Source: JAWVFN01 sp963696625 (lineage in GTDB: Bacteria; Actinomycetota; Thermoleophilia; Solirubrobacterales; 70-9). Taken from it: 64,000 nt of DNA. The stretch spans positions 1 through 64,000 of the forward strand of contig CAVOKZ010000038.1 of the NCBI GenBank assembly GCA_963696625.1, read 5' to 3'. This document shows, piece by piece, positions 51,112 through 59,341 of this stretch. The first letter of the stretch is position 1; each line of letters opens with the position of its first letter. Position numbers and translations under genes: made by a program. The notes under the pieces are model-generated. The model worked only from the letters and a program-made list of their open reading frames with translations. It did no database searches and was not told the DNA's origin.

Positions 51112-51912
51112 CTATTTCTTGTAGCGAGCGAGCTGCTTGCCGAAGGCGTCTTCGACCTCGGTGCCGAGGCGCAGGGTGAAGACGGTGATCAAGGCCTCCG
51201 AGGCGATGCCGCGCAGGGCCTCGATCGCCTCGATCACCTCGGGCCAGCGCTCGTCGGGCATGCCGGCTTCTTCGAAGGGCTTCCAGACGTGGTCGAGGAA
51301 GAGCTTGACGAAGCGCTTGGCGACCGCGTCGGAATGGCGGACGATCGAGTCGAGGACTTCGAGCGCGGCCGGCAGCGGGATGCCGCGCTTGACCACGTCC
51401 TCGGCGACGCCGAGCAGCGCCGGGCTCGGCGCCTCGAAGCGATCGTCGCCGATCGGGATCAGCGCCCCGAGCTTGACCGCCCGCTGCACGACCTCGTCCT
51501 CGTCCTCGGGCGCAGTGCCGAAGCGCTCGCTCAGCTCGTCACGGTTGAACACCTGCGGGCTCTCGTCGGGCTCGAAGTCGGTGACGAACTGCTTCATGTC
51601 GAGCAGCCGCTCGGCCGGGCTGCCGGTCTGCTCGAGCAGCTTCTTGATCCCCTTGAGGTTGAAGCCCTCGGCCTGGAGCTCCTTGATCGTCTTCAGCCGC
51701 GCCAGGTGCTCCTCGCCGTAGTAGCCGGTGCGCTGGCGGACCTCGGGGGGAGGGAGGAGGCCGCGGCTCGCGTGGTCGCGGATGTTGCGCACAGACATTC
51801 CGGACCTGCGCGCAAGCTCGTCGATCGTCAAACCGGGGTCTGACCCCTTTGTAAGGGGGTCTGACCCCTGTTTCGTGTTTGGGCCTGCGTGCGCCACATC
51901 ACAACGATACAT
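51112..51912 (-). CDS. MerR-family transcriptional regulator
   Basis: Up to 266 residues. LTIDELARRSGMSVRNIRDHASRG is the winged helix-turn-helix, followed by the RTGYYGEEHLARL wing and a helical linker, then a C-terminal domain of about 170 residues not typical of metal sensors, so the ligand is unknown. The true start may be TTG 51829-51831 at LTIDEL. The N-terminal extension KQGSDPLTKGSDPG encoded upstream is the translation of two GGGGTC palindromes, not protein-like sequence. It converges with the TetR gene. Confidence 0.88.
   Translation of the reverse strand: MYRCDVAHAGPNTKQGSDPLTKGSDPGLTIDELARRSGMSVRNIRDHASRGLLPPPEVRQRTGYYGEEHLARLKTIKELQAEGFNLKGIKKLLEQTGSPAERLLDMKQFVTDFEPDESPQVFNRDELSERFGTAPEDEDEVVQRAVKLGALIPIGDDRFEAPSPALLGVAEDVVKRGIPLPAALEVLDSIVRHSDAVAKRFVKLFLDHVWKPFEEAGMPDERWPEVIEAIEALRGIASEALITVFTLRLGTEVEDAFGKQLARYKK
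51835..51868. repeat. pair of GGGGTCTGACCCC palindromes
   Basis: Two copies of GGGGTCTGACCCC (51835-51847 and 51856-51868) separated by 8 bp. They lie at the 5' end of the MerR gene. A related unit, GGGGACAGTCCCC, is at 58647. Such 13-bp palindromes are known REP-like repeats in many environmental genomes, often linked to Y1 (RAYT) transposases, none of which is here. Confidence 0.6.
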
Positions 51913-52015
51913 CGATCAATGTGACGCCAAATGACGTAACATCATCCAGCGACAAGGGTAATGCACGTTTGAGCGTCGCCTGAGCGCGCTATCCAAAGAC
52001 AAGGAGAGATTCGAC

Positions 52016-53851
52016 GTGTCAGTCCTCAGCCTCGCAGCAGCTTCCACGCCGCCCGCCGCCGGCGCCGAAATTCAACAGGTGATCATCGCGACCGTCGCCG
52101 GGGGCCTGCTGACCAGCGTCCTGCTGGTGCTCGGCATCGGCCACCGCACGGGGCGGATCGACACCCTCGGCCGGCTCTCGGGCTACGCGGAGCAAAGACT
52201 TGGTGCGCCCGGATGGGCCGCGCTGCCGCTTGCGCTGATCACGCCCTCATTGCTGATCGCCCTGTTCGGAATGCTCTGGGACATCTCGATCCACATCGAC
52301 CAGGGGCGCGACGCCGGGCCGCTCGCCAACCCCGCGCACTACTTCATCCTCTTCGGCCTCTTCGGGATCTTCACCGCCGGGCTGCTGGCGATCGTGCTGC
52401 CGACCGAGCGCCCGAGCCGCGCCGCTCTGCGGATCACCGGCGACTGGTACGCGCCGCTCGGCGGGGTCCTGATCTTCGCCTGTGGCGCCTTCTCGCTGAT
52501 CGGCTTCCCGCTCGACGACGTCTGGCACCGCCTCTTCGGCCAGGACGTGACCCTCTGGGGGCCGACCCACCTGATGCTGATCGGCGGCGCGGTGATGACG
52601 ATCCTCGGCACCGCCGTGCTGTTGGCGGAGGCCGGAATGACCGGCGAGCGTCAGCCCGGCGAGCCCCTCGTTCTCTACTGGGGCCGCAAGGTCTCGCTGC
52701 CGGGCGCGTTTCTGATCGCGCTCTCGACCTTCCAGGCCGAGTTCGACTTCGGGGTTCCGCAGTTCCGCTTCGTCTTCGCGCCGATGCTGGTCATGCTCGC
52801 CGCGGGTGCGGCATTGGTCGCGGCGCGGATCGTCGCGGGCCGCGGCGCCGCGATCGGCGCGGCGCTCTTCTTCGTACTGGTCCGCGGCGCCTACGCCGTG
52901 ATCATCGGCCCGATCCTCGGCCAGTCGACCCCGCACTTTCCGCTCTATCTCGGGGCGGCGGTCGTGGTCGAGCTCGCGGCGCTGGCGTTCTCGCCGGCCC
53001 GGCGGACGATGGCCTTCGCGCTCACGGCCGGAGCCCTCGTCGGCACCCTGGGCCTCGCGAGCGAGTGGGGCTGGTCCCACGTGGTCTCGCCGATCCCGTG
53101 GCCGTCGGAGCTGCTGCCCGAGGGCGCGGTTCTCGGCATCGCGATGGCGATCGCCGGCGCCCTGGTCGGCGCCTGGATCGGCGCCCGCCTGATGTCGGAC
53201 CGGATGCCGCGCACGCCGGAGGTGAAGTGGGCCGGCGCCGCCTCGGCGGCCCTGATCGCGGCCCTGATCGGGTTCGCGCTCTACAAGCCCGCCGATGATG
53301 GCGTCAGCGCCTCGGTCGCCCTGCGCGACGTCCAGTCCAGGCCCGAGCGGACGGTCGACGCCACCGTGACCATGAGCCCGCGCGGCGCCGCCGACGACGC
53401 CGAATGGCTCAACATCACCGCCTGGCAGGGCGGCGGCCTCGTCGTCGACAACCTCAAGCGGGTCAGCGAGGGCGTCTACGAGACGACCGAGCCGATCCCG
53501 GTCCACGGCGACTGGAAGGCGCTCGTCCGCTTTCACTCCGGCAACTCGCTGACATCGCTGCCGATCTACCTCCCCGACGACCCGGCGATCCCGGCCACGG
53601 GCGTCCCCGCCGACGCGAGCTTCACGCGAGCGTTCGTCAACGACCACACCGTGCTCCAGCGCGAGCAGAAGTCGGCCGCCGGCTGGCTGCCGCCGATGGC
53701 CTACGCCATCGTGCTCTCGCTGGCGCTGATGCTGCTCGCCCTGGTCGCCTGGGGCATCCACCGGATCGCCGTCATCCGCGGCGGCGGTCCCGAGGCGCGC
53801 GAGCCCCGAGCGACAAAACCCCGCGCCAGCGATCCGATGCCGGTGGCCTGA
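52016..53851 (+). CDS. large membrane protein with C-terminal YtkA-like domain, function unknown
   Basis: 611 residues from GTG 52016 with an AAGGAG site. About 11 membrane segments (20-430) with conserved-looking acidic and His residues: WDISIHIDQGRD, ANPAHYF, FPLDDVWHRLFG and LWGPTHLMLIGG, the pattern of a metal or heme-binding membrane domain. Then an outer beta domain (about 440-560; GGGLVVDNLKRVSEGVYETT, HGDWKALVRFHSG) like the YtkA/FixH fold, and a final membrane helix (about 570-592). No known family name comes to mind. It is followed by a 37-residue membrane peptide and storage-lipid genes. Confidence 0.75.
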   Translation: MSVLSLAAASTPPAAGAEIQQVIIATVAGGLLTSVLLVLGIGHRTGRIDTLGRLSGYAEQRLGAPGWAALPLALITPSLLIALFGMLWDISIHIDQGRDAGPLANPAHYFILFGLFGIFTAGLLAIVLPTERPSRAALRITGDWYAPLGGVLIFACGAFSLIGFPLDDVWHRLFGQDVTLWGPTHLMLIGGAVMTILGTAVLLAEAGMTGERQPGEPLVLYWGRKVSLPGAFLIALSTFQAEFDFGVPQFRFVFAPMLVMLAAGAALVAARIVAGRGAAIGAALFFVLVRGAYAVIIGPILGQSTPHFPLYLGAAVVVELAALAFSPARRTMAFALTAGALVGTLGLASEWGWSHVVSPIPWPSELLPEGAVLGIAMAIAGALVGAWIGARLMSDRMPRTPEVKWAGAASAALIAALIGFALYKPADDGVSASVALRDVQSRPERTVDATVTMSPRGAADDAEWLNITAWQGGGLVVDNLKRVSEGVYETTEPIPVHGDWKALVRFHSGNSLTSLPIYLPDDPAIPATGVPADASFTRAFVNDHTVLQREQKSAAGWLPPMAYAIVLSLALMLLALVAWGIHRIAVIRGGGPEAREPRATKPRASDPMPVA

Positions 53852-53872
53852 CATGAGGAAGGGGTACTGCGA

Positions 53873-53986
53873 ATGATCATCCTCGCCCACGCCGGACATT
53901 TCCTCGTTGCGATCCCGTTCCTGATGCCGGTGCTGCTGCTCGGCGGCGGGCTCGCCTTCATGGTGATCCGCGACCGCATCGGCTAG
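53873..53986 (+). CDS. 37-residue single-pass membrane peptide
   Basis: ATG 53873 has a good AGGAAGGGG site. The product reads MIILAHAGHFLVAIPF, LMPVLLLGGGLAFMV, IRDRIG: a His-containing N-terminus, one membrane helix and a basic end. It sits 22 bp after the 611-residue membrane protein and 59 bp before the PhaC-like gene, on the same strand. It may be a small subunit of the large membrane protein. Confidence 0.6.
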   Translation: MIILAHAGHFLVAIPFLMPVLLLGGGLAFMVIRDRIG

Positions 53987-54044
53987 GCACTCGCCGCCAA
54001 AGCCGCTCGTCCGCCAAAATCCACCCTATGGAGGAGGCGGAGGT

Positions 54045-55154
54045 ATGAGGGTCATCCCGGCCCCGGAGGAGCTGTCGGCCGGGATCGCGAACGCCTACGA
54101 CGCGGTGATCGGCGGCGGCATCGCCGACACCCGCCCGATGCGCTCGACGATCATCGACGAGGGACCGAAGCGCGCGGTCAAGAAGTACTGGCCCCGCGCG
54201 GACGCGCCCTCGCCCCACGGTGCTCCGGTGCTGCTGGTCCCGCCGCTGGCGGCGCCCGCCTTCTGCTTTGACCTGCGCCGCGGCTGCAGCATGGTCGAGT
54301 ACCTGCTCGAGGCCGGGCGCAAGGTCTATCTCGTCGACTACGGCCAGATCTCGTTCGCCGACCGCAACCTCGGGATCGAGGACTGGGTCGAGGAGATCCT
54401 GCCCCGGTCGGTAGAGGCGGTCTACGAGGATTCCGGGAGCGAGGACGTCCAGATGGTGGGCTGGTGCCTCGGCGGGATCATGTCGCTGCTGGCGATCGCC
54501 GAGCAGCCGCTGCCGGTGCGCTCGCTGGCGATGGTCGCCAGCCCCTTCGACTTCACCCAGGTGCCGATGGTCGCTCCGCTGCGGCCGCTCTTTGACTTCA
54601 CCGGCGGGCGGATCGTCACCGGCCTCTACCGGGCGATGGGCGGGGCGCCGAAGCGGCTGGTCAAGTGGGGCTACCAGCTCGCCGCCTTCGACAAGTACGT
54701 GACCAAGCCGCTGGCGATCGCGCGCAGCCTCGACGACCGCGACTTCCTCGCCCAGCTCGAAGCCGTCGACCGCTTCACCGCCAACATGGCCGCCTACCCC
54801 GGCCGCACCTTCGGCCAGCTCTACCACCGCTTCTTCCGCGTCAACGATCTCGCCGACGGAACGATCGACCTCGATGGCGACACGATCCGCCTGGGCGGGG
54901 TCGACACGCCGGTGCTCTCGATCGCCGGCGAGGGCGACGGGATCGCCCCTGTCGACGCCGTCCACGCGGTCAAGGAGTTCCTACCCGGCGTACGCCTGGC
55001 GACGGCGCCCGGAGGCCACCTCGGAGTGCTCACCGGCCGCGCCGCGCGGCGCACGACCTGGCCGATGATCGAGGAGTGGTTGGGCGAGCACGACCCGCGG
55101 CGCGGACGCGACCCGACGGCGCCGATCACCCCCCGGCCCCTGCAAACGGCATGA
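54045..55154 (+). CDS. PHA-synthase-like (PhaC) alpha/beta-fold protein
   Basis: 369 residues, about the size of class III PhaC. VLLVPPLAAPAFCFDLR is the oxyanion region, VYLVDYGQISFADRNLG and WCLGGIMSLL the PhaC signature with Cys141 in GWCLGG as nucleophile. The acid lies in AGEGDGIAPV and the His in PGGHLGVLTG. It should polymerise hydroxyacyl-CoA or act as a thioester hydrolase. A class III enzyme would need PhaE, which is absent here. The next gene, a WS/DGAT, starts 10 bp downstream, arguing for a storage-lipid operon. Confidence 0.85.
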   Translation: MRVIPAPEELSAGIANAYDAVIGGGIADTRPMRSTIIDEGPKRAVKKYWPRADAPSPHGAPVLLVPPLAAPAFCFDLRRGCSMVEYLLEAGRKVYLVDYGQISFADRNLGIEDWVEEILPRSVEAVYEDSGSEDVQMVGWCLGGIMSLLAIAEQPLPVRSLAMVASPFDFTQVPMVAPLRPLFDFTGGRIVTGLYRAMGGAPKRLVKWGYQLAAFDKYVTKPLAIARSLDDRDFLAQLEAVDRFTANMAAYPGRTFGQLYHRFFRVNDLADGTIDLDGDTIRLGGVDTPVLSIAGEGDGIAPVDAVHAVKEFLPGVRLATAPGGHLGVLTGRAARRTTWPMIEEWLGEHDPRRGRDPTAPITPRPLQTA

Positions 55155-55164
55155 AGAGATTCGC

Positions 55165-56637
55165 ATGAGGCAGCTGACCAGCCTCGACGCGCAGTTCCTC
55201 GCGCTCGAGAACGCACGCCAGACCGGGCACATCGGCGGGCTGGCGATCCTCGATCCGGCGACCGCGCCGGGCGGCAAGCTTGAGGTCGAAGACATCCAGG
55301 ACCTGCTCTCCGACCGCCTGCCGCTGCTGCCGCCGTTGCGCTGGCGCCTCGCCGAGGTCCCTTTCGGCCTCGACTATCCGTACTGGATCGACGACCCCGA
55401 CTTCGACCTCGACTTCCACGTCCGCGAGCTGGCGATGCCGCCCGGGACCGGCGACGACAAGCTCGCCGAGCAGGTCGCGAGGATCGTCGCCCGCCCCCTC
55501 GACCGGGCCCGGCCGTTGTGGGAGATCTACCTGATCCACGGCGTCGACGATGGCGAGCACATGGCGCTGCTGACCAAGATCCATCACTCGCTGGTCGACG
55601 GCCTCTCGGGCGCCGAGATCATGGGCGTCCTCTTCGACCTCGACGCCGGCGGCCGCGAGGTCCCCGAGTCCGAGGACAACGGCGGCGAGCGAGCGCCGAG
55701 CGACACTGAGATGCTCGCCCGCGGCCTGATCGGCCTGCCTCGCTATCCGCTGCGCGCGCTGCGCTCTCTGCCGCGGGCGCTGCCCAATCTCGACGAGGCG
55801 CCGGTGTTCAGCGTCATCCCGGGCTCGTCACTGGTCGCGCGCGTCGCCGAGGTGCTCGGCAACGCCGTCACCCGCAGCGAGTCGGGGACCTTCGGCCACA
55901 CCGACCTCAAGGCGCCGAAGACCTCCTTCAACGGCCGCATCTCAGCGCACCGGCGCTTCGTCTTCGGGCGCATGGACCTCGAGAAGGTGAAGGAGGTCAA
56001 GAACGCCTTCCACTGCACCGTCAACGACGTCGTGGTCTCGGTCTGCGCCGGCGCCGTGCGCAGCTGGCTGCTCGATCACGACGAGCTGCTGCCCGAGCCG
56101 CTGGTCGCCCAGATCCCGGTCTCGGTTCGCACCGACGAGCAGATGGGCACCTACGGCAACCGGATCATGCTGATGAGCGCGCCGCTGTTCACCAACGAGC
56201 CCGACCCGGTCAAGCGGCTCGAGATGACGCACAAGGCCCTGCTCGAGATGAAGGAGCGCCACAAGGCGCTGCCCGCCGAGCTGCTCCAGGACGCCAACCA
56301 CTTCATCCCGCCCGCGGTCTTCGCCCGCGCCGCGCGGGCGAGCTTTCAGATCTCGACCTCAGGCGCCGGCCGGCCGAACTGGAACCTGGTGATCTCCAAC
56401 GTCCCCGGCCCGCAGTTCCCCCTCTTCTGTGCCGGGGCGAAGCTCGTCGCCCAGTACCCGGTCTCGGTGATCACCGACGGCATGGGCCTCAACATCACAG
56501 TGATGAGCTACTGCGGTTCGATGGACTTCGGCATCGTCGGCGACCGCGACCAGATGCCCGACCTCGACACTTTCATGCCGCGACTCGAGGCCTCGCTGAA
56601 GGAGCTGCGCAGGGCGGCGAAGAAGGGCGAGGAGTAG
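55165..56637 (+). CDS. wax ester synthase / diacylglycerol acyltransferase (WS/DGAT)
   Basis: 490 residues, the usual family length. MRQLTSLDAQFLALEN and the catalytic HHSLVDG (140-146; HHxxxDG) are canonical, as are the DLDFHVRE and PLWEIYLI segments and the C-terminal ISNVPGP motif. It makes triacylglycerol or wax ester from acyl-CoA at the inner face of the membrane. It is in operon with the PhaC-like gene. Relatives in mycobacteria are called Tgs. Confidence 0.95.
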   Translation: MRQLTSLDAQFLALENARQTGHIGGLAILDPATAPGGKLEVEDIQDLLSDRLPLLPPLRWRLAEVPFGLDYPYWIDDPDFDLDFHVRELAMPPGTGDDKLAEQVARIVARPLDRARPLWEIYLIHGVDDGEHMALLTKIHHSLVDGLSGAEIMGVLFDLDAGGREVPESEDNGGERAPSDTEMLARGLIGLPRYPLRALRSLPRALPNLDEAPVFSVIPGSSLVARVAEVLGNAVTRSESGTFGHTDLKAPKTSFNGRISAHRRFVFGRMDLEKVKEVKNAFHCTVNDVVVSVCAGAVRSWLLDHDELLPEPLVAQIPVSVRTDEQMGTYGNRIMLMSAPLFTNEPDPVKRLEMTHKALLEMKERHKALPAELLQDANHFIPPAVFARAARASFQISTSGAGRPNWNLVISNVPGPQFPLFCAGAKLVAQYPVSVITDGMGLNITVMSYCGSMDFGIVGDRDQMPDLDTFMPRLEASLKELRRAAKKGEE

Positions 56638-57429
56638 TCAGGAGCCGGTGAAGTTCGGGTCGCGCTTCTGGATGAAAGCGACGACGCCCTCGACGAAGTC
56701 GGCGGAGCTGCCCTGTTCCTTCTGGGCCTCGGCTTCGGCGTCGAGCTGACCTGCGAGGTCGGCGTAGACGCGGCGGTTGAGCAGCTTCTTGGCGCCGGCG
56801 TATGACTTGGTCGGGCCCTTGGCGAGGCGCTCGAGCAGCGCCTTGCCCTCGCGCTCGAGCACGTCGTCGGCGACGACGCGGTTGATCATTCCCCAGTCGA
56901 GCGCCTTCTCGGCGGAGACCTTCTCGCCGAGCATCGCCATCTCGGCCGAGCGGGCGAGGCCGATGCGGGCCGGCAGGAACGCGGTCGAGCCGCCGTCGGG
57001 GACGAGGCCGATGTTGACGAAGGCGAGCAGGAAGTAGGAGGACTCGGCGGCGACGATCAGGTCGGCGGCGAAGGCGAGCGAGGCGCCGATGCCGACCGCC
57101 GGGCCGTTGACCGCGGCGACGACCGGCTTCGGCATCTCGCGCAGGCCGATGATCACCGGGTGGTGGATCTCCTTGAGGCGCTTGGAGAGGTCCGGCACCC
57201 CGTCTCCCTCGGAGCGGTTCTCCTTGAGGTCGGCGCCCGAGGAGAAGCCGCGCCCGGCGCCGGTGATCAGCACGGCGCGCACGGCGTCGTCGGCGCCGAG
57301 GGTTCCGACGGCCTCCTTCATCTCGAGCCCGAACTGCTCGTTCCAGGCGTTGAGCGCGTCGGGGCGGTTGAGCAGGATCGTCGCCGCGCCGTCTTCGATG
57401 GTGACGTCGATGGTCTCGTGGGAGGCCAT
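56638..57429 (-). CDS. enoyl-CoA hydratase/isomerase (PaaG-like subgroup)
   Basis: 263 residues. ITGAGRGFSSGADLKE forms the first oxyanion loop, AAVNGPAVGIGASLAFAADL the second, and GLVPDGGSTAFLP has Asp where crotonase has the second catalytic Glu, as in PaaG-like isomerases. The gene stops one base after the WS/DGAT gene ends, on the opposite strand. It may act in acyl-CoA breakdown. The next gene upstream is a flavoenzyme in the same direction, 9 bp away. Confidence 0.92.
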   Translation of the reverse strand: MASHETIDVTIEDGAATILLNRPDALNAWNEQFGLEMKEAVGTLGADDAVRAVLITGAGRGFSSGADLKENRSEGDGVPDLSKRLKEIHHPVIIGLREMPKPVVAAVNGPAVGIGASLAFAADLIVAAESSYFLLAFVNIGLVPDGGSTAFLPARIGLARSAEMAMLGEKVSAEKALDWGMINRVVADDVLEREGKALLERLAKGPTKSYAGAKKLLNRRVYADLAGQLDAEAEAQKEQGSSADFVEGVVAFIQKRDPNFTGS

Positions 57430-57438
57430 GCGCGAACC

Positions 57439-58623
57439 CTATTGCCCCGGTACGGGCCGGAGCAGCGAGCGATCGAGCTCGGCGGGGCGGGTCGCCCCGG
57501 CGAGCGCCATGGTCAGGTCGAGCTCGGCGAGCAGGCCGCGGAGGACGAACTCGACCCCGGCGCTTCCGTCGAGCGCCAGCCCCCAAAGATACGGCCGCCC
57601 GACGCAGACGGCGTCGGCGCCGAGCGCCAAGGCCTTGACGATGTCGGCGCCGGTGCGCACGCCCGAGTCGAGCATCACCGCGAGCTCGCCCTGGACCTCG
57701 TCGACGATCTCGGGGAGCGCCTCGATCGAGGGGATCGCGCCGTCGATCTGGCGGCCGCCGTGGTTGGAGACGACGATCCCGTCGACGCCGCGCTCGCGGG
57801 CGCGGCGCGCGTCGTCGGGGTGGAGGATGCCCTTGAGCACGACCGGCAGCTCGGTCTGCTCGCGCAGCCACTCGAGGTCGTCCCAACTCAGCGACGGGTT
57901 CGAGAACTTGCCGAGGAAGTGGCCGACGGCGGCGCCGATGTCCTCCTCCGGGGTCTTGGAGAGGCCGGCGCGGAAGACCGGGTCGGAGAGGTACTGGGCG
58001 ATGCCGATCCCCTCGAGGAACGGCAGGTAGGCCTCGGCGAGGTCGCGCGGCTTCCAGCCGGGGAAGGCGTTGTCGACGGTGACGACGAGCGCCGAGTGGC
58101 CGGCCTTCTCGGCGCGCGAGATCAGGCTCGCGGTGAGCTCGTCGTCGCTGGTCCAGTAGAGCTGGTACCAGCGCGGGCCGTCGCCGCCGGCCTCGGCGAT
58201 CTCCTCCATCGAGGTCGCCGAGGCGGTGCTGACGATCATCGGGATCCCGAGCTCGGCCGCCGCCCTCGCCGTCGCCGGCTCGCCCTCTTCGTGGACCATC
58301 TTCTGCACCCCGATCGGCGCCAGCAGCAGCGGCGCCGGGATCTCGGCGCCGAGCAGCGTCGTGGTCAGGTCGCGCTCGGAGAGGTCGCGGAGGACGCGGG
58401 GGACGATCCGCCAGCGGTGGAAGCCCTCGAGGTTGGCGCGCATCGTCTGCTCGCTTCCGGCGCCGCCGTAGACATAGGCGACGGCGCGGTCGTCGAGCCG
58501 CTCGCGCGCCGCCGCCTCGAGCTCGGACCAGGCGAAGGGCAGCGCCGGCTTCTCGTTCGCGAACACGCCCTTGGCGTAGATCTCGCGGTAGTAGTCGCCG
58601 TATAGCGGTCGAGAGTCGGTCAT
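57439..58623 (-). CDS. FMN-dependent alpha-hydroxy-acid oxidase (lactate 2-monooxygenase-like)
   Basis: 394 residues, TIM barrel. VPRVLRDLSERDLTTTLLG and LLLAPIGVQKMVH open the barrel; WYQLYWTSDDE carries the substrate Tyr; SNHGGRQIDGA contains the catalytic His288 and Arg291; LDSGVRTGADIVKALALGADAVCVGRPYLWG (in outline) binds the FMN phosphate. The N-terminal YGDYYREIYAKG and a longer loop match mycobacterial lactate 2-monooxygenase more than LldD. It oxidises an L-2-hydroxy acid. Probably co-transcribed with the hydratase gene. Confidence 0.92.
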   Translation of the reverse strand: MTDSRPLYGDYYREIYAKGVFANEKPALPFAWSELEAAARERLDDRAVAYVYGGAGSEQTMRANLEGFHRWRIVPRVLRDLSERDLTTTLLGAEIPAPLLLAPIGVQKMVHEEGEPATARAAAELGIPMIVSTASATSMEEIAEAGGDGPRWYQLYWTSDDELTASLISRAEKAGHSALVVTVDNAFPGWKPRDLAEAYLPFLEGIGIAQYLSDPVFRAGLSKTPEEDIGAAVGHFLGKFSNPSLSWDDLEWLREQTELPVVLKGILHPDDARRARERGVDGIVVSNHGGRQIDGAIPSIEALPEIVDEVQGELAVMLDSGVRTGADIVKALALGADAVCVGRPYLWGLALDGSAGVEFVLRGLLAELDLTMALAGATRPAELDRSLLRPVPGQ

Positions 58624-58645
58624 CCTCGCGCCAAGCCTTCCACAA

Positions 58646-58660
58646 AGGGGACAGTCCCCT
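58646..58660. repeat. REP-like palindrome AGGGGACAGTCCCCT
   Basis: A perfect 15-bp palindrome around a central A, in the 66-bp gap between divergent genes. It is related in form to the GGGGTCTGACCCC pair at 51835. Confidence 0.6.
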
Positions 58661-58689
58661 TAACAATTGCCCGTGGGTAGGCTGCGGCG

Positions 58690-59334
58690 ATGGACGTCGT
58701 CGTCGTCGGAGGTCACGGCAAGGTCGCGATGCGGCTGCTGAAGCTGCTCGCCGATCGCGGCGACCGGGCTCGCGGTGTGATCCGCAACCCGGACCAGGCG
58801 GCCGATCTCGAGCGGCTCGGCGCCGAGCCGGTGATTCTCGATATCGAGACCGAGGACTCCGCCAAGCTCGCCGAGGCGATCGACGGCGCCCACGCCGTCG
58901 TCTTCGCCGCCGGCGCCGGACCCGGGAGCGGCCCCGAGCGCAAGGAGACCGTCGATCTGGGCGGCGCCGTGAAGCTGATCCAGGCGTGTCAGCAGAAGTC
59001 GATCGAGCGCTACGTCATGGTCAGCTCGATCGGCGCCAACGAGCGCCCCGAGGGCGACGGCTTCGCCGTCTACCTGCGGGCCAAGCACGACGCCGACCAC
59101 GCCCTGATCCACAGCGGCCTCTCGTATTCGATCGTCCGGCCCGGCTCGCTCACCGACGCGGCGGGGACCGGCAAGATCGACGTCTCGACCCACCTCGGCC
59201 GCCGCGGCGAGGTCCCGCGGGACGACGTCGCGGCGACCCTGGCGGCGACCCTGGCCGAGCCCAACACGATCGAGAAGATCTACGAGCTCTTCACCGGGGA
59301 CGCGCCGATCGCCGAAGCGCTCAGGGTTCTTTGA
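58690..59334 (+). CDS. atypical SDR / NAD(P)H-binding protein
   Basis: 214 residues, the short atypical (NmrA-like) SDR class. VVVVGGHGKVAMRLLKLLADRG has GGxGxV nucleotide binding, YVMVSSIGANE and YLRAKHDADHALIHSGL give the Ser and Lys positions, and YSIVRPGSLTD is typical of this class (YhfK/YwnB-like). It may bind NADPH for redox sensing or a small reductase role. Divergent from the flavoenzyme gene. Confidence 0.9.
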   Translation: MDVVVVGGHGKVAMRLLKLLADRGDRARGVIRNPDQAADLERLGAEPVILDIETEDSAKLAEAIDGAHAVVFAAGAGPGSGPERKETVDLGGAVKLIQACQQKSIERYVMVSSIGANERPEGDGFAVYLRAKHDADHALIHSGLSYSIVRPGSLTDAAGTGKIDVSTHLGRRGEVPRDDVAATLAATLAEPNTIEKIYELFTGDAPIAEALRVL

Positions 59335-59341
59335 CCCGCGT

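Noticed and set aside
56573..58666. 697-codon open frame over the flavoenzyme and hydratase genes
   Set aside because: Out of frame with both real genes and almost entirely Arg/Pro/Ala.
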